This document shows, one piece after another, positions 22,321-25,581 of a stretch of DNA of 25,581 nt; positions within the stretch are counted from its first letter, which is position 1; each line of letters begins with the position of its first letter. The stretch spans positions 1 to 25,581 of IMG/VR virus record IMGVR_UViG_3300033388_002016; one strand, written 5' to 3'. The notes beneath the pieces are model-generated. The model ran no database searches and was not told the origin of the DNA. It saw only the letters and a program-made list of their open reading frames with translations. The stretch comes from a virus. The translations under genes were made by a program, and so were the position numbers.

Positions 22321-22907
22321 ATCCACTTTCTCCCCTTCTTTTGCGGTGGCCTGGTCCCTGTCTCGAGCATCCATTGGAATAATTTTTCTTTTTCAAACAG
22401 GGCGTCATCGTATGGCGGGTCGTATGGAACCTTGACCCACTCGTATCGTGTGTTGAGGTAGATCACCGACAGGTAGGCGTGCGGAGATTTGGTGATTCGC
22501 ATGGCGTGCTGGAGCTGCGGCATATACTTGGCCAGCAGATTCTCAGGTCGCCACATCATGTTTATGCACTTGGCCTCGAGCGGGATGAACGCCTCGCCAG
22601 TGCAGATGGTTAGATCATCGTCCTCCTCGGGCTCAAGCAGACCATCAGGCAGGTAGGTGCACCACGGATACTCGGCCAAGCGTAGTGGAGATGTAGGCCA
22701 ATCAGGATCGAGGAAGACCTCACGGCCCGTATCAGCCTCGAACAGCTCAAGATTGAATGGTTCCAGACGCTTCCCGATCTCGGCGGCTAGGCCGTACTCA
22801 GGCGGTGTGAGGTGGGCTTCGGTCTTTCGGTCGTAGAGTTCGGCCCATTGGCCGGCTTGGAGATGAACGGCATCGGATGCGCCGATCGTTTTACTTCTGT
22901 CATACAT
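22317..22907 (-). CDS. YqaJ/lambda-exonuclease-like recombination nuclease
   Basis: The 196-aa protein has the family blocks in order: I-G-A-S-D-A-V (8-14), G-K-R-L-E-P-F (45-51), T-G-R-E-V (60-64), P-D-G-L-L (87-91), E-A-K-C-I (111-115) and Q-L-Q-H-A-M-R-I-T (131-139). D88, E111 and K113 are the expected D...E-x-K metal-binding catalytic residues. Such exonucleases make 3' overhangs for an annealing protein, here probably the Rad52-like gene downstream. Start ATG 22907 has GAGAGG 9 bases upstream; a longer form to 22985 would cross the divergent gene start. ATGA links it to the cysteine-rich gene. Confidence 0.85.
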   Translation of the reverse strand: MYDRSKTIGASDAVHLQAGQWAELYDRKTEAHLTPPEYGLAAEIGKRLEPFNLELFEADTGREVFLDPDWPTSPLRLAEYPWCTYLPDGLLEPEEDDDLTICTGEAFIPLEAKCINMMWRPENLLAKYMPQLQHAMRITKSPHAYLSVIYLNTRYEWVKVPYDPPYDDALFEKEKLFQWMLETGTRPPQKKGRKWI

Positions 22908-22968
22908 TCGCTTAGTCCTCTCTTGACTATGAATGGTATCAGAACAGAGCCCGTGGTACTGTTGCGAA
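22908..22968. promoter_or_regulatory. divergent intergenic region between nuclease and HTH gene
   Basis: This 61-bp gap separates the leftward nuclease operon from a rightward island. It contains TTGACT at 22923-22928 but no good -10 at standard spacing. A small inverted repeat AACAG (22943-22947) / CTGTT (22959-22963) with an 11-nt spacer could be an operator. No strong promoter is recognised. Confidence 0.35.
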
Positions 22969-23151
22969 ATGTCCACAGACGTCATGAATACAGATGAGCT
23001 TGCGGCCTACCTTGAGGTAGCCAAGCAAACCCTTTTTCGGTGGCGGCAGAGTGGCTACGGTCCTGCCTGGATGCGGGTTGGCCCGCGGATTATTCGGTAC
23101 AAGGTCAGTGATGTGATGGAGTGGGAGGCGAGGCTTCGTGAGCAATCTTAG
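22969..23151 (+). CDS. AlpA/Xis-like helix-turn-helix DNA-binding protein
   Basis: The 60-aa protein follows the MerR-type HTH_17/AlpA pattern: M-N-T-D-E-L-A-A-Y-L-E-V-A-K-Q-T-L-F-R-W-R, then G-Y-G-P-A-W-M-R-V-G and I-R-Y-K-V-S-D-V-M-E-W. Such proteins act as small regulators or excisionases. Possible starts are ATG 22969, ATG 22984 and ATG 22933; none has a clear ribosome-binding sequence. It is transcribed against the surrounding leftward genes and could control the divergent nuclease operon or its own island. It overlaps the next gene by 14 bases. Confidence 0.8.
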   Translation: MSTDVMNTDELAAYLEVAKQTLFRWRQSGYGPAWMRVGPRIIRYKVSDVMEWEARLREQS

Positions 23152-23446
23152 GTTCGCAAGGCAGACGGGTACACCCGACGCTAATCAGGCCAGCATCATC
23201 GATGCTTTGGTGAAGATCGGATGCACCGTCTACGACATTGATAAGCCAGTTGATTTGTTAGTGGAGTTTCGAGGGCTTTGGCTGGTCTTAGAAGTGAAGA
23301 CGAAGAAGGGCAAGCTCGAGGACAGTCAGAAAAGATTCTTTGAAAAAGTGAAAGCGCCCGCATTCATAGTGCGGGACATTGAGGAAGCAGTAGCAGCGGT
23401 ACAAACAGCATGGAGACGCACATTAAAGTCTGTGGTCGAATCGTAG
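23138..23446 (+). CDS. small restriction-fold (VRR-NUC-like) nuclease
   Basis: The 102-aa protein has D-A-N-Q-A-S-I-I-D-A-L (14-24), D-K-P-V-D-L-L-V (35-42) and a following E-V-K motif (W-L-V-L-E-V-K-T-K-K-G-K-L) with Q later. This is the D...E-x-K core of PD-(D/E)XK nucleases and resembles small phage proteins often grouped with VRR-NUC. It may cut branched DNA. Start GTG 23138 lies inside the HTH gene with GAGG upstream. Stop TAG 23444-23446. A further short frame starts in its last codons. Confidence 0.72.
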   Translation: MSNLRFARQTGTPDANQASIIDALVKIGCTVYDIDKPVDLLVEFRGLWLVLEVKTKKGKLEDSQKRFFEKVKAPAFIVRDIEEAVAAVQTAWRRTLKSVVES

Positions 23447-23583
23447 AAGTCATCGGCTTCACTGCCGACGGTCGTGTGTGGGTGCGTGATGCCTGCTCTC
23501 AGTTCAAGATCCTGTTGAGCCAGCCCTTTGGTTCAGGCTCCAGCTCCACCGACTCGCCCTCGAGCGCGAGCTCGTCCGGGTAG
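23410..23583 (+). CDS. possible 57-aa protein overlapping the converging DUF932 gene
   Basis: From ATG 23410 the frame reads M-E-T-H-I-K-V-C-G-R-I-V-E-V-I-G-F-T-A-D and continues with V-W-V-R-D, a beta-type pattern resembling real small phage proteins, and ends in a serine-rich tail that coincides with antisense of the DUF932 C-terminus. It overlaps the nuclease gene by 37 bases and the minus-strand gene by 85. No clear ribosome-binding sequence is present, so coupling to the nuclease gene would be needed. Confidence 0.42.
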   Translation: METHIKVCGRIVEVIGFTADGRVWVRDACSQFKILLSQPFGSGSSSTDSPSSASSSG

Positions 23584-24317
23584 TCGACATCACAGAAGTC
23601 GTCAAGCAGCAGGTGCAGGTTAATAGTTTTCTTGGGCAATTCAATGAGCTGGTTTGTAGAAGCTGGCCCAAGTGCAGCCGTCACTGCATTGAAATAGCGC
23701 CACACACTTTTGTCGCCGTGGTCTGCCGACGGGTTGTGCCATTCCTCATTTACTACACGGATGCGTTTCAGATTGATGATGCCCTGGCGGTACGTCTCCA
23801 TGATGAGATGGTCAGCCGTGTAATCGTCAAGGGGTGCTTCCCGATACTCACGGAACCGTACATCTTGTCGCTTTCGCATCACTCGAACCTTCTTGATTGC
23901 CCCCTCGAAAATCTCAGGAAGCTCATTCCAAATGTTCGGCGTGTGCTTTCGCCCTACGACGATGTCCCCCGAAAAGGACAGGTTATCGCAGATGAATACC
24001 TTTGCACCAAGAGCGAGTGAAGCAATGAAAGTCTTGTCGTGTGAATTGCGAAGGGCTGCCATAGTTGCGTGAGCTGCGTCGGGATCTTCATCTTCGTGTT
24101 GGATCTGCATGAGTGCGAAGTAGTGAGCTGCTTCACGGTTCAGGAAGTGTTGAGGATTGGTGATCGAATAGCCTTGATCGAGTAGGCGGGACTCTGCCAT
24201 TTCATAGAATTGATGATGAGGTATCGGTAAGTGAGTCTGAGTTTTTTCTGGAATTGGCAAGCCCATTAGGGCGGGGTACGGAACTGCTTCGGCTCCACAG
24301 TGCATCATTAAGTTCAT
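23499..24317 (-). CDS. DUF932 family phage/plasmid protein
   Basis: The 272-aa protein has the DUF932 core: N-S-H-D-K-T-F...L-A-L-G-A-K-V-F-I-C-D-N-L-S-F-S-G at about residues 92-118 and an R-Y-F-N-A-V-T-A-A region later. The family is common in phages and plasmids and is thought to act on DNA, but no biochemical role is established. Start ATG 24317 is preferred: GAGGACT lies 7 bases upstream and its ATGA overlap joins the upstream gene; the longer frame to 24350 would overlap more. Its 3' end is overlapped by a possible + strand frame. Confidence 0.82.
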   Translation of the reverse strand: MNLMMHCGAEAVPYPALMGLPIPEKTQTHLPIPHHQFYEMAESRLLDQGYSITNPQHFLNREAAHYFALMQIQHEDEDPDAAHATMAALRNSHDKTFIASLALGAKVFICDNLSFSGDIVVGRKHTPNIWNELPEIFEGAIKKVRVMRKRQDVRFREYREAPLDDYTADHLIMETYRQGIINLKRIRVVNEEWHNPSADHGDKSVWRYFNAVTAALGPASTNQLIELPKKTINLHLLLDDFCDVDYPDELALEGESVELEPEPKGWLNRILN

Positions 24318-24511
24318 GCTGAGTCCTCTTTTGCGTTGAGTTGATCGCATTCATGTTGAGCCCAACTCTTGAATGCGAATGTGCGTATCCTGTGCTGGCT
24401 GTCGTCCCTCCGTAACAACTCACCAGTTTTCAAATCCATTATTCCATGATTGGAACTCTCCAATTCGTGAGGAGTGAACCGCTCGATATTCGGCTTGATA
24501 TTAAATCCCAT
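24314..24511 (-). CDS. small hypothetical phage protein, 65 aa
   Basis: The sequence has G-I-M-D-L-K-T-G-E-L-L-R-R and F-A-F-K-S-W-A-Q-H-E-C-D-Q-L-N, a pattern of short phage proteins with two strands and a helix (Y/I-x-D-x-x-T-G...A-x-x-x-x-D-x-L-N); no function is known. AAAGGAGG precedes ATG 24511, the best ribosome-binding sequence on this strand, so this may be a highly translated gene. It overlaps the DUF932 gene by 4 bases. Confidence 0.62.
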   Translation of the reverse strand: MGFNIKPNIERFTPHELESSNHGIMDLKTGELLRRDDSQHRIRTFAFKSWAQHECDQLNAKEDSA

Positions 24512-24520
24512 GATCCTCCT

Positions 24521-24877
24521 TTAGTTTGGCCCAACCATGATCCCTGGTGGTGCCGGTATCGTTTCATCCATTGGCCGCCACAGATGCAGACAATTCGGAT
24601 GACAGTTGATGTGATCGCTCGCGCCTACGTGCAGTTGCATTACGACGTGTTCTGGATTCCACCAAAATTTTCTTTTTATCCAGTCCATGTCCTCATAGCT
24701 TGGCGTCCTTTTGCGCCGTGATACTGATACGTGTTCCCAACCCATCCCATTTGCCCAAATAACTTTGAGCCCTTTAGGTTTGATTAAAGCTGCCCCATTC
24801 TCAACACCGCTCGGCGGGTATCCGGGTATCTGGACAAGATACTGCGACAGCTCAGGTGGGCATCCGAAATGTGGCAT
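24521..24877 (-). CDS. DUF7694-like phage protein
   Basis: The 118-aa protein shows N-G-M-G-W-E-H-V-S-V-S, then R-T-P-S-Y-E-D-M-D-W-I-K-R-K-F-W, V-M-Q-L-H-V and C-L-H-L-W-R-P, ending P-A-P-P-G-I-M-V-G. This is a pattern I recall from a conserved small phage family (I believe DUF7694) of unknown role. Its start overlaps the upstream stop as TAATG. The stop is 9 bases before the next start. Conserved histidines and the L-H-L-W-R-P block suggest a compact enzyme-like or metal-binding fold, an inference only. Confidence 0.7.
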   Translation of the reverse strand: MPHFGCPPELSQYLVQIPGYPPSGVENGAALIKPKGLKVIWANGMGWEHVSVSRRKRTPSYEDMDWIKRKFWWNPEHVVMQLHVGASDHINCHPNCLHLWRPMDETIPAPPGIMVGPN

Positions 24878-25185
24878 TACAGATCCCCCGTTAGTGCGTC
24901 GTCTTTGCGCTTGTCTCGCAGGTAGTCAGCGTGGCATTCGATACATTCCTGGCATTGCTCACCGTCATCACTGACGATCATATCCTCGCAAGTTCGACAC
25001 CAGTTTGCATTCTCCATCGCTTCCTCGAGTGAGTCAGTTCGAGCGCATTCAGGGCAATACCACTCCCACTCATCGGGTTCTTCTCTTGTTGCATGGAACA
25101 CGACTTCTTTTCTAATGTCCGCCTCGCTACCTTCCCACTCGCAACGAGTACAGATCCATCGCTCCTTCAATGGTACTTCGCTCAT
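24877..25185 (-). CDS. zinc-ribbon protein with four CxxC motifs
   Basis: The 102-aa protein has C-x2-C pairs at 12/15, 44/47, 63/66 and 78/81, plus C84, consistent with two zinc ribbons, and acidic loops between them. Small proteins of this type are frequent in phage early regions and often bind host factors or nucleic acid, which I cannot show here. GAGG and AAGG lie before ATG 25185. It forms TAATG overlap with the DUF7694-like gene. Confidence 0.68.
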   Translation of the reverse strand: MSEVPLKERWICTRCEWEGSEADIRKEVVFHATREEPDEWEWYCPECARTDSLEEAMENANWCRTCEDMIVSDDGEQCQECIECHADYLRDKRKDDALTGDL

Positions 25186-25190
25186 TAGCC

Positions 25191-25442
25191 TTACCTCGGA
25201 TTTAGTCTTTCCACCGCTTGCTCAAGGTGACGCAGCCGTTTGTTTACGATGTCGATTCGTTCACCAAGCTTGGTGTCCGTAGCGATGAGAGTATGACAAC
25301 CCTTGATCGTGGTCTTGATCTCCTCAACGATCCCGGCCTGCCACTGCAACAGCTCACGGTGCTTATGATCGAATGATTTCTTCCACGCAAGCAGCTCGTC
25401 GACATCAGCGAACAACTGAGCTCGCTGGATCTCGCCGGCCAT
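25191..25442 (-). CDS. small coiled-coil protein, 83 aa
   Basis: Residues 14-80 are almost entirely helical with charged heptads (E-L-L-A-W-K-K-S-F, I-V-E-E-I-K-T-T-I-K, I-V-N-K-R-L-R-H-L-E-Q-A-V), suggesting a coiled coil. Start ATG 25442 has GAGG 8 bases upstream and overlaps the upstream stop as TAATG; an upstream GTG adds three residues. No function recognised. Confidence 0.6.
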   Translation of the reverse strand: MAGEIQRAQLFADVDELLAWKKSFDHKHRELLQWQAGIVEEIKTTIKGCHTLIATDTKLGERIDIVNKRLRHLEQAVERLNPR

Positions 25443-25581
25443 TACCCGCACCTCGTTTCGTAGACATCGACTTCTTGCATCTTGGTGCCGATCTTGATCC
25501 GCTTACATACTGTGCTGCTGAACCTGAGCCAGATCCTCATGTCACTGTCTTTGTGCTCCCAATAACAAGTGAACTGCGACT
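25442..25581 (-). CDS. C-terminal part of an unidentified gene (partial at right edge)
   Basis: An open frame enters from the right edge on the minus strand and ends at TAA 25444-25442, sharing a base with the next start (TAATG). About 45 residues are visible, including C-Y-W-E-H-K-D-S-D-M-R-I-W-L-R-F and K-M-Q-E-V-D-V-Y-E-T. The coupling and the protein-like composition support a real gene. A 32-residue form from an internal ATG is possible but less likely. Not recognised. Confidence 0.55.
   Translation of the reverse strand, partial: SQFTCYWEHKDSDMRIWLRFSSTVCKRIKIGTKMQEVDVYETRCG

Noticed and set aside
22923-22963. TTGACT as the -35 of a strong sigma-70 promoter
   Set aside because: The sequence 17 bases downstream (AGAGCC) does not resemble a -10; the next TA-containing sequence is too far away.
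1-25581. tRNA genes, CRISPR arrays, insertion sequences, integrase or attachment sites
   Set aside because: Looked for on both strands by eye; no cloverleaf, spaced repeats, transposase or recombinase motifs found.

Overview
This window looks like part of a tailed bacteriophage genome (a podovirus with a T7-type virion) infecting a Gram-negative host. The evidence is an almost gap-free run of structural genes in T7 order: the end of a capsid-region gene, a hairpin, tail tubular A (gp11-like), tail tubular B (gp12-like), three ejection/internal virion proteins (gp14-, gp15- and gp16-like), then a tail fibre with a gp17-type N-terminus. An outer-membrane spanin pair (Rz/Rz1) indicates a host with two membranes. 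No RNA polymerase, integrase, DNA polymerase or terminase gene is visible here. Nearly all starts and stops overlap by 1-4 bases (TAATG, ATGA), so translation is coupled over long stretches. No stretch of more than 300 bases lacks a gene.

Left part (1-18830, all + strand). Positions 1-401 hold a capsid-region gene end and a 93-aa protein. A GC-rich hairpin (422-452) follows and lies between a perfect Shine-Dalgarno and the start of the gp11-like gene. Then come gp11-like (462-1100), gp12-like (1100-3301), gp14-like (3301-3840), gp15-like (3833-6454) and gp16-like (6454-11124). The gp16-like protein carries what looks like an embedded GNAT acetyltransferase domain. Next is the fibre anchor (11121-12059), then two AT-richer genes sharing the N-terminal octapeptide MSIIHQAP (12056-13590), the second a probable beta-propeller. 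The lysis cassette follows: DUF5675 protein, small holin-like protein, Rz and overlapping Rz1. After it come a second large fibre-like protein (14800-17373) and four small genes, including a secreted protein and a small membrane protein.

Right part (18827-25581, mostly - strand). The two blocks meet tail to tail with overlapping stop codons at 18827-18830. Read in its own direction, from right to left, the - block has zinc-ribbon and other small early-type phage proteins, a DUF7694-like protein, a DUF932 protein, then a YqaJ/lambda-exonuclease-like nuclease, small proteins, a Rad52-like annealing protein, SSB and a ParB-like protein. Exonuclease plus annealing protein plus SSB form a coherent phage recombination module. 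A short + strand island (22969-23583: AlpA/Xis-like HTH, restriction-fold nuclease, possible 57-aa protein) interrupts the leftward block.

The most interesting points are the hairpin that could bridge a 42-nt ribosome-binding-site gap, the GNAT domain inside an ejection protein, the paired receptor-binding candidates sharing a docking-like N-terminus, DUF5675 as the only candidate lytic enzyme in the lysis cassette, and several tiny genes (53, 57 and 32 codons). All assignments come from reading the sequence and from remembered family patterns; no database search was run.
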